Program-made: the position numbers and the translations under genes
NCBI GenBank assembly: GCA_947500755.1
Contig: CANMTO010000005.1
Location: 1-64,000, forward strand
From: Flavobacteriales bacterium
GTDB lineage: Bacteria; Bacteroidota; Bacteroidia; Flavobacteriales_D; Crocinitomicaceae
Direction: 5' to 3'
DNA: 64,000 bases
Shown: in pieces, positions 17,993 to 26,827 of the stretch
Position numbering within the stretch: the first letter of the stretch is position 1
Layout: every line of letters begins with the position of its first letter
The notes under the pieces: model-generated
The model's input: only the letters and a program-made list of their open reading frames with translations
Database searches by the model: none
Told to the model about the DNA's origin: nothing

Positions 17993-20221
17993 ATGAAAAA
18001 CGCACTTATTTTTACGCTTTCGATGTTTATGTTGGCACCTGTATTTGGTCAAATTAATCAACCAAAATACATTGCTGAAGCGTTAAAGGCATATGATTCA
18101 GGGAAATACTTTGAGGCCATGCCTAAATTAGAAGCAGCCTACAATAAAATGACGAATAAGGGAAAATCCATCTCTGAAAAAGGCAGCATGGCCTATAAAT
18201 TAGCAGATTGCTACCGTCGCATGGAACAATTCGATAAAGCAGCACAGTGGTATGGTTCGAGTATCGAATTAAAATATTACGACATTGAACCTAAAGTATA
18301 TTACTACCATGGAGAAATGCTACGAATGAATGGTGATTTAAAGAAAGCAAAAGAAAGTTATACGAACTATAAAAACAAGCGGGGTAAGGATACATCGATT
18401 GACATTGATTTACTTATCGAATCGTGTAAAGAGTCTGCCATTGTACATGATGAAGAGTCCAAATATGTGGTAAAAGCGGAGGAGAAATTAAATCGCAAAG
18501 AATTTGACATGGCACCGTTCCTTTCGGATAAAAAGGAGTCTCAAGTATTTTTCGGAACACAACGTGAAGAGGTGGTAAATCCGGCTCGTGATCCAATTAC
18601 AGGTGAAAAATATATGGATATCTGGATGGCCGAATTCAATGATAAAGGGGACTTTGTTAGCGCTAAAAGTATTGACAACACGAACTTAATAAATACAAAA
18701 GACAACGAAGGAACCGCTATTATGGATAAAAAAGGGAAAACGCTATATTTTACGCGTTGTCCAGCGGCTCCGAAACAAAACTTAGGTTGTGAAATTTGGT
18801 CGGCTGACAAGAACGGTGAAGAGTGGGAAAATGTGCATGAAATCAACCTTGGAGCTGCGTTGAATGCACAGATATCCAAATCCAAAGATTCCACATTCAG
18901 TAAATCATCAGAAATCTCAATTGGACACCCTTGCTTAACGGTGGACGGTCAAATGCTGATTTTTGCTTCCAATATGCCAGGTGGGATGGGCGGAAAAGAC
19001 CTTTGGTATATCACTTACGATAAGAAAGCCAAGGGTTGGGATACTACCAAGGTTTACAATATGGGAGAAGGAATCAATACCGCCGGAAATGAATTATTTC
19101 CTTCCTTGTCACCGAATGACAGCTTATTGTTTTTCGCCAGTGATGGTCACCCTGGTGTTGGCGGGCTAGACATCTTTAAATCGATTATAAAAACCGCTAC
19201 CAAAGAACCGCTCAAGAAATGGGGAGCCGCTCAGAATATGTTGAAACCCATCAACTCGGCATCCAATGATTATGCGCTTACCATTCGTAAAGATTTAAAA
19301 AGCGGCTATTTTACGTCAGAACGATCAAATCCGAAAAACAGAACCTACACGCCAGATATCTATTCCTTCACAACCCCTCCGGTCACTTATGAATTGTTAG
19401 TTATTGTGTACGAATTGGGGAACAAATCCAAAAAAATATCAGAGGCACGAGTTACCGTAAACGAAGTGTCTGGGAAAAACTGGGATGGTCTAACCAATAA
19501 AATCGGAAAGACTGATAAGTGGGCTGATCGTAAAGGAGATAAGGCCTCACCAAGATATATTAACGGAGGATTCAATTACGAAATTAAAGCGTCAAAAGAG
19601 CGCTATTTTCCAATGTCACGTGCTACGGTAATTACAACAAAAGGGGAAGATGGCCAAGGGGTACTGGAAAATTCTCAAAGTTTTGTAGTGGAGATTCCAT
19701 TGATTCCAATCGAACTTAGAACCCCAGAGATTCGATATTACCTTGATCAATGGACTTTTGTTAACGACAACACCATACAATCAAAAGACTCCTTACAATT
19801 CCTTGTAGATTTATTGAAAGATAATCCAGACATCGTCATTGAATTGTATTCACACACAGATAGTCGTGACACTGAAATCCACAATCAAGCGCTTTCTGAA
19901 AACCGTGCAAAAGCAGTGTACAATTACCTAGTTGGAATTGACCCAAAGAATGCGTGTAGAATTAAACCTTTCGGTAAAGGTGAAAGCGAACCCGGAAAAT
20001 ACATAGATGACAAAGGAGTAGAGCAAACCTTGAACGATGTTTACATTAACCTATTTAAAGCGGATAAGGTAAAATTTGAAGCCTTACATCAGTTGAATCG
20101 TAGAACTACGGTTAAAATTGTAATGGAGCCAGGAACACAAAATCCTGTGATTTTCGATTACAATGCCCCTTGTAATCCTGATCCAAATTATTTCAAATAC
20201 ACAGACCCATTACCGAGATAA
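17993..20221 (+). CDS. TPR-PD40-OmpA envelope protein (PorE-like architecture)
   Basis: 742 residues with a signal peptide (MKNALIFTLSMFMLAPVFGQ) and no lipobox cysteine. TPR-like helices occupy about 25-150 (ALKAYDSGKYFEAMPKLEAAY). WD40-like PD40 repeats follow, about 175-440 (ELFPSLSPNDSLLFFASDG). A carboxypeptidase-regulatory-like domain spans about 465-570. The OmpA C-terminal domain is about 575-715, with the peptidoglycan-binding pattern HTDSR...NQALSENRAKAVYNYL. This order equals that of PorE, a periplasmic T9SS-associated protein tying the machinery to peptidoglycan. Many Bacteroidota paralogues share it, so PorE identity is not proven. It is monocistronic: own consensus promoter and a strong terminator. 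Confidence 0.85.
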   Translation: MKNALIFTLSMFMLAPVFGQINQPKYIAEALKAYDSGKYFEAMPKLEAAYNKMTNKGKSISEKGSMAYKLADCYRRMEQFDKAAQWYGSSIELKYYDIEPKVYYYHGEMLRMNGDLKKAKESYTNYKNKRGKDTSIDIDLLIESCKESAIVHDEESKYVVKAEEKLNRKEFDMAPFLSDKKESQVFFGTQREEVVNPARDPITGEKYMDIWMAEFNDKGDFVSAKSIDNTNLINTKDNEGTAIMDKKGKTLYFTRCPAAPKQNLGCEIWSADKNGEEWENVHEINLGAALNAQISKSKDSTFSKSSEISIGHPCLTVDGQMLIFASNMPGGMGGKDLWYITYDKKAKGWDTTKVYNMGEGINTAGNELFPSLSPNDSLLFFASDGHPGVGGLDIFKSIIKTATKEPLKKWGAAQNMLKPINSASNDYALTIRKDLKSGYFTSERSNPKNRTYTPDIYSFTTPPVTYELLVIVYELGNKSKKISEARVTVNEVSGKNWDGLTNKIGKTDKWADRKGDKASPRYINGGFNYEIKASKERYFPMSRATVITTKGEDGQGVLENSQSFVVEIPLIPIELRTPEIRYYLDQWTFVNDNTIQSKDSLQFLVDLLKDNPDIVIELYSHTDSRDTEIHNQALSENRAKAVYNYLVGIDPKNACRIKPFGKGESEPGKYIDDKGVEQTLNDVYINLFKADKVKFEALHQLNRRTTVKIVMEPGTQNPVIFDYNAPCNPDPNYFKYTDPLPR

Positions 20222-20240
20222 TTACTTGGATAGAACCTTG

Positions 20241-20267
20241 AAAGCCGGCAAATGCCGGCTTTTTTTG
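20241..20267 (+). terminator. Rho-independent terminator
   Basis: Stem AAAGCCGGCA / TGCCGGCTTT with a two-base top (the real loop is larger by fraying) and a T-tract to 20266. It ends the OmpA-family gene. An in-frame ATG at 20252 lies in its loop and is not a credible start for the next gene. Confidence 0.9.
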
Positions 20268-20278
20268 TACCTTTAAGT

Positions 20279-21196
20279 GTGCGGGAAGATGGATTGCAAT
20301 GGGCATGGAGTAAGGGCTTAATATCAGGGGTGGATGCATACTCAAAGTATCCAATTCAAGTCATCCATACAGGCACGTGGAATCGCTTTGCGCCAGGGCC
20401 CGATTTTCGGAATGCATGCATACGCATTGGAGAGATAACGTGGTATGGAGATGTTGAAATCCATGTTAAATCCTCGGATTGGGTCAAGCATAGGCATCAA
20501 ACTGATCCGAAATACCGTAACGTTATTCTGCATGTGGTAGCTGAAAATGATCTACCGCTTGTATTTAATGAGGAACTTATCCCAACCCTCGTTGTGGAAA
20601 CACAGGTGATTTCAAATCTTACCTATTGGAATAAAAAAGATGAATACCTTCTGCCATGTAAGTTTGGTCAACATGCCTTCTCCACAGATTTCATGTATCG
20701 CTTTTGGCGAATGCGGATGGCTCGAAAACACCATGAATATTCCAGTGAAAAAGAAATTGCTGCATACATTCTGAAGCAAAATTCTACGGTGTATGTACAC
20801 AAGCGAAATGCACGCCAAAGACACTTAGTCACCCTTGAAGCCGCATTAATAAGACTCAGAAATACCACGACCTTTAAAAAACAGAACCCTTTGTTCTTAG
20901 AACTCAAAACCCTAAAGGATAGCTTTAGGGAACACCTTACAGCATTTGAATCGCAATCAATCCTCATCAATGGGGTTATTCCAACCTTATGGGATCCGCA
21001 AGATGAGGCTGAGCTATGCGCCTTTGCCAAAACAATTCCGCCCGAAAAGAACAAAATAATTAGTCAGTTCAAACACGTCCTACCAACTGCTAAAAATGCA
21101 TACGAAACACAAGCGCTTCTCGAAATAAATCGCCAACTTTGTAGTGCGAAACAATGTTTAACGTGTGAAATTGGAAAGAAGATATTAAGCTCATGA
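20279..21196 (+). CDS. DUF2851 family protein
   Basis: 305 residues from the GTG at 20279 (REDGLQWAWSKG), which aligns with the usual N-terminus of the family. An in-frame ATG at 20252 sits inside the upstream terminator hairpin and would add nine atypical residues. The diagnostic motifs GPDFRNACIRI, WYGDVEIHVKSSDW and the C-terminal Cys cluster (CSAKQCLTCEIG) are present. The family is common in Bacteroidota, is cytoplasmic and has no proven function; the four-cysteine tail could bind metal. It is the first gene of an operon with the PspC-like and RmlD-like genes, joined by ATGA overlap at 21193. A TACCTTTA box ends three bases before the start. Confidence 0.8.
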   Translation: MREDGLQWAWSKGLISGVDAYSKYPIQVIHTGTWNRFAPGPDFRNACIRIGEITWYGDVEIHVKSSDWVKHRHQTDPKYRNVILHVVAENDLPLVFNEELIPTLVVETQVISNLTYWNKKDEYLLPCKFGQHAFSTDFMYRFWRMRMARKHHEYSSEKEIAAYILKQNSTVYVHKRNARQRHLVTLEAALIRLRNTTTFKKQNPLFLELKTLKDSFREHLTAFESQSILINGVIPTLWDPQDEAELCAFAKTIPPEKNKIISQFKHVLPTAKNAYETQALLEINRQLCSAKQCLTCEIGKKILSS

Positions 21197-21432
21197 AACG
21201 TCAATTACAAAAATTAATCTTCTTTTTTGAATTACACTCCTACGGGGTATGTTTGTGGTGGGCCAGAAAACTGGGCATTAATCCCTACAAGGTGCGCTTG
21301 GGATTTATATATTTTTCCTTTATTGGGCTTGGCTCACCGATATTGTTGTATCTCATAATGGCTTGGATCCTGGAGCATAAACACTATTTTAAATTCAAGG
21401 GCACACCCAAAAAAACCATTTGGGAGCTATGA
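21193..21432 (+). CDS. Small PspC-domain membrane protein
   Basis: 79 residues with the PspC fold pattern: a short amphipathic start, YGVCLWWARKLGINPYKVRLGFIY and one to two hydrophobic segments (about 35-63, FSFIGLGSPILLYLIMAWIL). PspC domains are membrane stress sensors in enterobacteria, but these short Bacteroidota proteins occur without PspA or PspF and their role is unproven. Start and stop both lie in ATGA overlaps with neighbours (21193 and 21429), indicating translational coupling. Confidence 0.78.
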   Translation: MKRQLQKLIFFFELHSYGVCLWWARKLGINPYKVRLGFIYFSFIGLGSPILLYLIMAWILEHKHYFKFKGTPKKTIWEL

Positions 21433-22310
21433 AATTACTGATTACTGGGTCCAATGGCTTGCTTGGACAAAAATTAGTCGCCAACTGTATCGCTCAACAG
21501 ATCGATTTTCAGGCTATTTCATCTGGAGATAACCGAAATCCCTCTTGTCCTGAATCAAACTATGCGTCGATTGATATTACTGACTTTAACGTAGTTGAAA
21601 AATTCATCAACGAGAATCCATGCACGCACATTATACATACCGCCGCCATGACGAATGTGGATGCGTGTGAGTTAGATCCAACAACCTGTTACCGCGTTAA
21701 CCACCTCGCAAGTAACCATTTATTTGAAGTTGCACAGGCAAATCAACAGCATTTCACCCTCCTCTCTACAGATTTTGTTTTCGATGGAAAAACGGGTAAT
21801 TACTCCGAAACGGACCTTCCTAATCCACTCAGTGTGTATGGAAAATCAAAATGGTTTGCTGAACAGGAACTGATAAACTCAACCTATACGAATTGGGCGA
21901 TTGCAAGAACGATAATTGTGTATGGTGTCGGCTATAGCCTAAATAAATCAAATATTTTTTCTTGGTTAATAAACGAATTAACTCAGGGTAAAGAAGTTTC
22001 CTTAATTACTGACCACTTCAGGGCACCTACATGGGCAGAGGATTTAGCTTCGGGTTGTATGGCGATGGTAAGGCATCAACAAACGGGGATATATCACCTA
22101 TGCGGACCGGAAACGCTATCGATTTTCGAGATTGGCCTTCGCGTTGCCAAATACTTACACGTATCACCGAGCTTAATAAAACCCATTGACTCTAACACGC
22201 TCAATCAGCCAGCACCAAGACCTCCGATTACAGGGTTCAACCTAAATAAAGCCAAAACAGAACTGGGCTATGAACCACATACGATAGAACAAACCCTTGA
22301 GTTCTTGTAG
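21429..22310 (+). CDS. RmlD-like NAD(P)-dependent sugar nucleotide reductase
   Basis: 293 residues. The N-terminal GSNGLLGQKL is the dinucleotide-binding loop of extended short-chain dehydrogenases, and Y137xxxK141 (YGKSK) is the catalytic pair. Similarity is greatest to dTDP-4-dehydrorhamnose reductase (RmlD/RfbD), but no rmlA, rmlB or rmlC gene is adjacent, so the substrate is uncertain. The start is ATG 21429, overlapping the PspC-like stop (ATGA); an upstream in-frame TTG is ignored. Cytoplasmic. No terminator is visible after the stop. Confidence 0.8.
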   Translation: MKLLITGSNGLLGQKLVANCIAQQIDFQAISSGDNRNPSCPESNYASIDITDFNVVEKFINENPCTHIIHTAAMTNVDACELDPTTCYRVNHLASNHLFEVAQANQQHFTLLSTDFVFDGKTGNYSETDLPNPLSVYGKSKWFAEQELINSTYTNWAIARTIIVYGVGYSLNKSNIFSWLINELTQGKEVSLITDHFRAPTWAEDLASGCMAMVRHQQTGIYHLCGPETLSIFEIGLRVAKYLHVSPSLIKPIDSNTLNQPAPRPPITGFNLNKAKTELGYEPHTIEQTLEFL

Positions 22311-22348
22311 AATAAATTGATAATCGGTTAATATTCGGGTTAAAATAA

Positions 22349-22356
22349 TATATTTG
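22349..22356 (+). promoter_or_regulatory. -7 box of the first permease gene
   Basis: TATATTTG, an exact TAnnTTTG, ends 21 bases before the ATG at 22378. The -33 element is not clear. Confidence 0.5.
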
Positions 22357-22377
22357 TTAACCTAAAAAAAGGATACT

Positions 22378-23955
22378 ATGTCTATTTGGAGAAAAAAGGA
22401 TTTAGCCGCAATGCTTGCTGATGCGGAAGGAGGAGAAAAATCATTAAAGCGATCGCTCGGGGCATTCCAATTGGTTGCGCTCGGTGTTGGTGCGATTATT
22501 GGCGCCGGATTATTTGTAAGAACGGCGGCGGCTGCTGCTGAAGCTTCTGGAAATGGTGTTACCTTATCCTTTGTTGTCGCAGCGATTGGTTGTGCGTTTG
22601 CAGGGCTATGTTATGCGGAATTTGCTGCTATGATCCCGATTTCAGGTAGTGCCTATGCCTATTCATTTGTTACCATGGGTGAATTAGTTGCCTGGATCAT
22701 TGGTTGGGCCCTAGTTATGGAGTATGCACTCGGAGCAGCTACCGTATCCATTGCATGGAGCGAATATCTCAACAATCTCTTTGGCGGTTCCATACCTTAT
22801 GAATGGTGCCATTCTCCCTTTGAAAGCATTAAATACCTTACGGGAGAAGCCATGAACAAGGCAACCCTGTTGTTTCCTGAATTCACTAAATCGATTCACC
22901 ATGGGAAATTGGTGTTATCCACAGCGCAATTAAGCAAGATGCCTGAGTTGGCAAACGCGGTGCAAAGTGCTTCTGGGATTATTAATGCACCCGCATTAAT
23001 CATTCTATTTATGTTGACGGCACTTTTAATTCGTGGCACCAAAGAATCTGCGTTTGTTAACGCGATTATTGTATTTCTCAAAGTGGCCATTGTATTGGTA
23101 TTTATCGTTATTGGATGGCAATTTATCAACCCTGAGCATTATTCGCCATACTTAATCCCAGAAGGAGTTAAAGGCCACGAAGGATTTTTTGATTGGGGAT
23201 GGGGTGGCGTTCTTGGCGGTGCTGGAATTGTTTTCTTTGCCTTTATTGGATTTGATGCAGTATCTACAGCAGCCCAAGAGGCTAAGAATCCAAAACGCGA
23301 TATGCCTATAGGCATCCTCGGGTCATTGGTTATATGTACCGTGTTATATATCCTATTCGGTCATGTATTAACAGGTGTCGCTCCTTGGTCTGATTTCGGC
23401 GATCCAGCGCTCGGAAAAGAAGCATCCGTTACGTATACGATTAGTACCTATATGAAAGGATATGAGTGGTTGGCAACCAGTGTTAATGTAGCCATATTAG
23501 CTGGATTTTCAAGCGTAATATTAGTAATGCTTATGGGGCAAAGCCGTGTGTTTTACTCCATGAGTAACGACGGATTATTGCCAAAAGCTTTTGGGGAATT
23601 GCATCCAAAGTTCCAAACGCCATTTAAGGCCAATTGGATCTTGTTTGTATTTGTTGGATTATTCGCGGCATTCGTGCCAGGAAGTGTAGCCGGGGACCTT
23701 ACATCATTCGGCACCCTCTTTGCGTTTATTTTAGTGAGCGCAGGAGTTTGGATTATGCGTGTAAAAAACCCGGAATTTGTTCGTCCATTTAAAACACCCT
23801 TGGTTCCTTTGGTTCCGATTTTGGGAATTCTTGTATGTACGGCAATGATTGTTTCTTTAGATATTCAAACCCTTAAAGTTGCCGGAGCTTGGATGGCACT
23901 AGGGTTAATCATCTATTTTGCATACAGCAGAAAGAACTCTCATTTGCACAAATAA
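22378..23955 (+). CDS. APC-superfamily amino acid permease (CAT/YfnA type)
   Basis: 525 residues, about twelve hydrophobic segments. The APC signature ALGVGAIIGAGLFV lies near 37-50, where the unwound TM1 binds the substrate amino group, and FIGFDAVSTAAQE near 290-300 corresponds to TM6. The cytoplasmic N-terminus and the order of segments resemble the cationic amino acid transporter group, but the substrate cannot be assigned. It sits in the inner membrane. A second, different APC permease begins 24 bases downstream. Confidence 0.88.
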   Translation: MSIWRKKDLAAMLADAEGGEKSLKRSLGAFQLVALGVGAIIGAGLFVRTAAAAAEASGNGVTLSFVVAAIGCAFAGLCYAEFAAMIPISGSAYAYSFVTMGELVAWIIGWALVMEYALGAATVSIAWSEYLNNLFGGSIPYEWCHSPFESIKYLTGEAMNKATLLFPEFTKSIHHGKLVLSTAQLSKMPELANAVQSASGIINAPALIILFMLTALLIRGTKESAFVNAIIVFLKVAIVLVFIVIGWQFINPEHYSPYLIPEGVKGHEGFFDWGWGGVLGGAGIVFFAFIGFDAVSTAAQEAKNPKRDMPIGILGSLVICTVLYILFGHVLTGVAPWSDFGDPALGKEASVTYTISTYMKGYEWLATSVNVAILAGFSSVILVMLMGQSRVFYSMSNDGLLPKAFGELHPKFQTPFKANWILFVFVGLFAAFVPGSVAGDLTSFGTLFAFILVSAGVWIMRVKNPEFVRPFKTPLVPLVPILGILVCTAMIVSLDIQTLKVAGAWMALGLIIYFAYSRKNSHLHK

Positions 23956-23979
23956 GAACCCTTTAATCTACCGCTATCT

Positions 23980-25380
23980 ATGGGCAATGTCCCGCAGAAA
24001 TCTTTAGGCCTACTTGATGCTACCTTGCTTGTTGCTGGGTCTATGATTGGATCAGGGATATTCATAGTATCCTCGATTATGATGAATGACATCGGCTCTC
24101 CCGCATGGATGCTTGTCTTGTGGATATTAACCGGTATTATAACAATTTTAGCAGCCCTAAGCTATGGTGAACTGGCGGGGATGATGCCCAATGCAGGTGG
24201 ACAATACGTCTATATTCAGCGGGCTTTTGGAAGGTTGCCTTCGTTTTTATATGGATGGACTGTATTTACTGTAATTCAAACCGGTGTAATTGCCGCCGTG
24301 GCCGTTGCTTTTGCAAAATATACCGCTGTATTTTTCCCTTCATTAAACGATGTGATATTGGATATATCAATCCTTAAACTTACCTATGGGCATGTGGTTG
24401 CCATTGGTTCCGTAGTGATCCTGACCTATTCAAACGCTCAAGGATTAAAGAATGGTAAAATCATTCAATTTGTTTTTACATCAGCGAAGTTGTTTGCCCT
24501 GTTTGCCCTTATCATTTTAGGGATTTACTTGGGTTTCAAAACGAATGTGTTTACCTTAAACATGGCGGATGCATGGAGGGCCTTTAAGACAACAAGCAAT
24601 GAGGCTGGCGCAATAAGTACAACACCTCTCATAGGTTGGGCATTGGTGGGAGCACTCGGCGCAACAATCATTAATTCGCTGTTCTCCGCTGATGCATGGA
24701 ACAATGTAACGTTTATTGCAGGGGAAATTAGAGATCCCAAAAAAAACATACCCCGAAGTTTGTTCTTAGGCACACTGATCGTAACCATAATTTATATTTT
24801 AGCGAATGTAGCGTACCTCATGTTATTGCCCAATCAAGACATTATGAATGCACCAAGCAACCGCGTAGGTGCAGCGGCAGCTCATGTGATTTTTGGTGAA
24901 CCTGGGGTATTAATAATGGCCGGGTTAATTATGATTTCAACCTTTGGGTGCAACAACGGACTAATCCTTGCAGGTTCCCGTTTATATCATGCGATGGCCA
25001 AAGATGGCTTATTTTTTAAAAAAGCAAATGAATTGAACGCACATGGGATTCCAAGCGCCGCCTTATGGATTCAATGCTTGTGGGCATCTGTCTTGTGTTT
25101 ATCCGGGAAATACGAAGACCTACTCACCTACAGTACCTTTGCCAGTTTATTGTTTTACATTTTAACGATCGCCGGTATTTTTCGTTTGCGTAAAACAGAA
25201 CCGGATACACCTCGTCCGTACCGTGCATTTGGCTACCCAATCCTACCCTTGCTCTATATTGCAATTACCAGCAGTATTTGTTTAATTCTTTTAATTTATA
25301 GCCCCGTAAACACCTTAATTGGACTCTTCATCGTGGCAATAGGTGTTCCTGTTTACTTTCTTACCAACAAAAAACAATAG
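23980..25380 (+). CDS. APC-superfamily amino acid permease (LAT/SteT type)
   Basis: 466 residues with about twelve membrane segments. TM1 carries LLVAGSMIGSGIFIV and the TM2-3 loop has SYGELAGMMPNAGGQYVY. The TM6-8 region (LFSADAWNNVTFIAGEIRDPKKN) is typical of the L-amino acid transporter/exchanger group such as SteT. Substrate not determinable. It is only distantly related to the permease upstream, so this is not a recent duplication. Probably cotranscribed with it. Confidence 0.87.
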   Translation: MGNVPQKSLGLLDATLLVAGSMIGSGIFIVSSIMMNDIGSPAWMLVLWILTGIITILAALSYGELAGMMPNAGGQYVYIQRAFGRLPSFLYGWTVFTVIQTGVIAAVAVAFAKYTAVFFPSLNDVILDISILKLTYGHVVAIGSVVILTYSNAQGLKNGKIIQFVFTSAKLFALFALIILGIYLGFKTNVFTLNMADAWRAFKTTSNEAGAISTTPLIGWALVGALGATIINSLFSADAWNNVTFIAGEIRDPKKNIPRSLFLGTLIVTIIYILANVAYLMLLPNQDIMNAPSNRVGAAAAHVIFGEPGVLIMAGLIMISTFGCNNGLILAGSRLYHAMAKDGLFFKKANELNAHGIPSAALWIQCLWASVLCLSGKYEDLLTYSTFASLLFYILTIAGIFRLRKTEPDTPRPYRAFGYPILPLLYIAITSSICLILLIYSPVNTLIGLFIVAIGVPVYFLTNKKQ

Positions 25381-25409
25381 GACGTTTAAAAAATACGTTT
25401 GGGTAGGCT

Positions 25410-26276
25410 ATGAGTCAACAACCTAAACTAACACAGCGAACCAAATTGGGTCTAATCGTGTGGAGCATCCTAGCCCTAGGAATTGTACTTGCCCCCAGGA
25501 TTATTAGAACTTGCTTTCCAGGAGACCCTATAAAAGTTGAGATAAAAACACTGAAAAAGATCAAGCGATTCAGAAAGGCTGAGCGAAAGAAACAATGGAA
25601 TTACAAACGGAAAAGATATCACACACCGCCGTCGAAATTCAACCCAAATCAATATTCCTTAAGCCAATGGATGGCACTCGGATTAACAGAAAAACAAGCC
25701 AATGTGGTGTTGAAATTCTGTAAATATCCACTTAAATCAAATGCCGATTTAAAACGAATTTTTGTGATCCCTGATGCGCTGTTCGAACGAATTAAAGACT
25801 CCACATTTTACCCAGATAAACCTTCAGATAAACTCCATCTTCAACCAAGTTCCCACCCAGAAAAACAACAACTACTAGCAACACGCTATGGAATTGAAAC
25901 CATTGATAGCACTCAATTGGTTTCCATAAAAGGAATTGGGCCATTCTACGCTAAAATGATCATGCGCTACGAGCGTTCACTTGGAGGCTTTTTAAAACCA
26001 GAGCAACTCCTTGAGGTCTATAAGATGACCCCGGAAATTTATGCCCTCCTGTGCGATCGACTGGACTTTTCCGTACCCAATATTCGGCAGATTTCTATTA
26101 ATAAAGCTTCGGTAGAAGCACTAGATCGCCATCCATACTTGAATCGATGGCAAGCTAACTCGATCGTAAAGATGAGAATTCAACTGGGGGGATTCCAATC
26201 ACTGAACGAACTTCGTAAATCACATTTAATTAACGTAGAAGATTTTGAGAAGTTAGAACCATACGTATCTTTGTAA
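25410..26276 (+). CDS. Membrane-anchored helix-hairpin-helix protein
   Basis: 288 residues. A short N-terminus and one transmembrane helix (about 13-30, LGLIVWSILALGIVLAP) are followed by a strongly basic linker (about 43-70, KTLKKIKRFRKAERKKQ) and three helix-hairpin-helix units: ALGLTEKQANVVLKF, LVSIKGIGPFYAKMIMRYE and LDRHPYLNRWQANSIVKMR. HhH repeats of this kind bind DNA without sequence preference, as in ComEA. A DNA-uptake or envelope DNA-binding role is possible but not shown; no other competence gene is near. The apt -7 box overlaps its end and its stop lies one base before the apt ATG. Confidence 0.75.
   Translation: MSQQPKLTQRTKLGLIVWSILALGIVLAPRIIRTCFPGDPIKVEIKTLKKIKRFRKAERKKQWNYKRKRYHTPPSKFNPNQYSLSQWMALGLTEKQANVVLKFCKYPLKSNADLKRIFVIPDALFERIKDSTFYPDKPSDKLHLQPSSHPEKQQLLATRYGIETIDSTQLVSIKGIGPFYAKMIMRYERSLGGFLKPEQLLEVYKMTPEIYALLCDRLDFSVPNIRQISINKASVEALDRHPYLNRWQANSIVKMRIQLGGFQSLNELRKSHLINVEDFEKLEPYVSL
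26244..26273 (+). promoter_or_regulatory. apt promoter, possibly leaderless
   Basis: TTTG (26244-26247), 18-base spacer, TATCTTTG (26266-26273): a full consensus promoter lying inside the last codons of the upstream gene. Only four bases (TAAG) separate it from the apt ATG, so the predicted transcription start falls on or next to the start codon. Confidence 0.7.
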
Positions 26277-26277
26277 G

Positions 26278-26808
26278 ATGTTACTATCAAATAAAATCCA
26301 CCAAGCCATTCGAGATGTACATAATTTCCCAAAAGAGGGAATTGTGTTCAAAGACATTACTCCCATTATGTTAGATTCCATCTTGTCCAACGAAATCGTT
26401 CAAGCCTTAGCAGAACGGTATAAACACGCCAACTTACAAGGCATTGCGGGGATTGAAAGCAGGGGTTTTTTATTTGGGTTCCCTTTAGCCATGGCGCTAG
26501 GTATCCCGTTTATAATGATTCGGAAACAAGGCAAGTTGCCGTATGAAAAAATCTCACATGCCTATGAATTGGAATATGGTTCCGCAGTGATTGAAATGCA
26601 TTCTGATGCCCTTACCCCCGGGGACCGGATTTTAATCCATGACGATTTATTAGCAACGGGCGGTTCCGCGGCTGCGGCTGCAGAATTAATTCAAAATTGC
26701 CAAGGCGTAGTTGCAGGATTCAATTTTATGGTTGAATTGCAATTTTTAGAAGGCCGTGAAAAACTAAAAACCTACTCAGACAACATATCAAATCTCGTCC
26801 AGTATTAA
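26278..26808 (+). CDS. apt: Adenine phosphoribosyltransferase
   Basis: 176 residues, the normal length. It converts adenine and PRPP to AMP in purine salvage, in the cytoplasm. The PRPP-binding motif is ILIHDDLLATGGSAAAA (about 121-137), and FPKEGIVFKDITP near the N-terminus plus GIESRGFLFG are family landmarks. Prs, which makes the PRPP, is encoded elsewhere in this window (46786-47715). An acyl-CoA dehydrogenase follows after 19 bases. Confidence 0.95.
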   Translation: MLLSNKIHQAIRDVHNFPKEGIVFKDITPIMLDSILSNEIVQALAERYKHANLQGIAGIESRGFLFGFPLAMALGIPFIMIRKQGKLPYEKISHAYELEYGSAVIEMHSDALTPGDRILIHDDLLATGGSAAAAAELIQNCQGVVAGFNFMVELQFLEGREKLKTYSDNISNLVQY

Positions 26809-26827
26809 CATCAACAAAACAATCAAC

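Noticed and set aside
20252-20278. ATG at 20252 as start of the DUF2851 gene
   Set aside because: The codon is in the hairpin of the upstream terminator, and the family N-terminus begins at GTG 20279.
21193-21432. Phage-shock (psp) operon
   Set aside because: Only a short PspC-like protein is present; no PspA, PspB or PspF homologues.
22378-25380. Tandem duplication of a permease
   Set aside because: The two proteins belong to different APC subgroups and share only family-level motifs.
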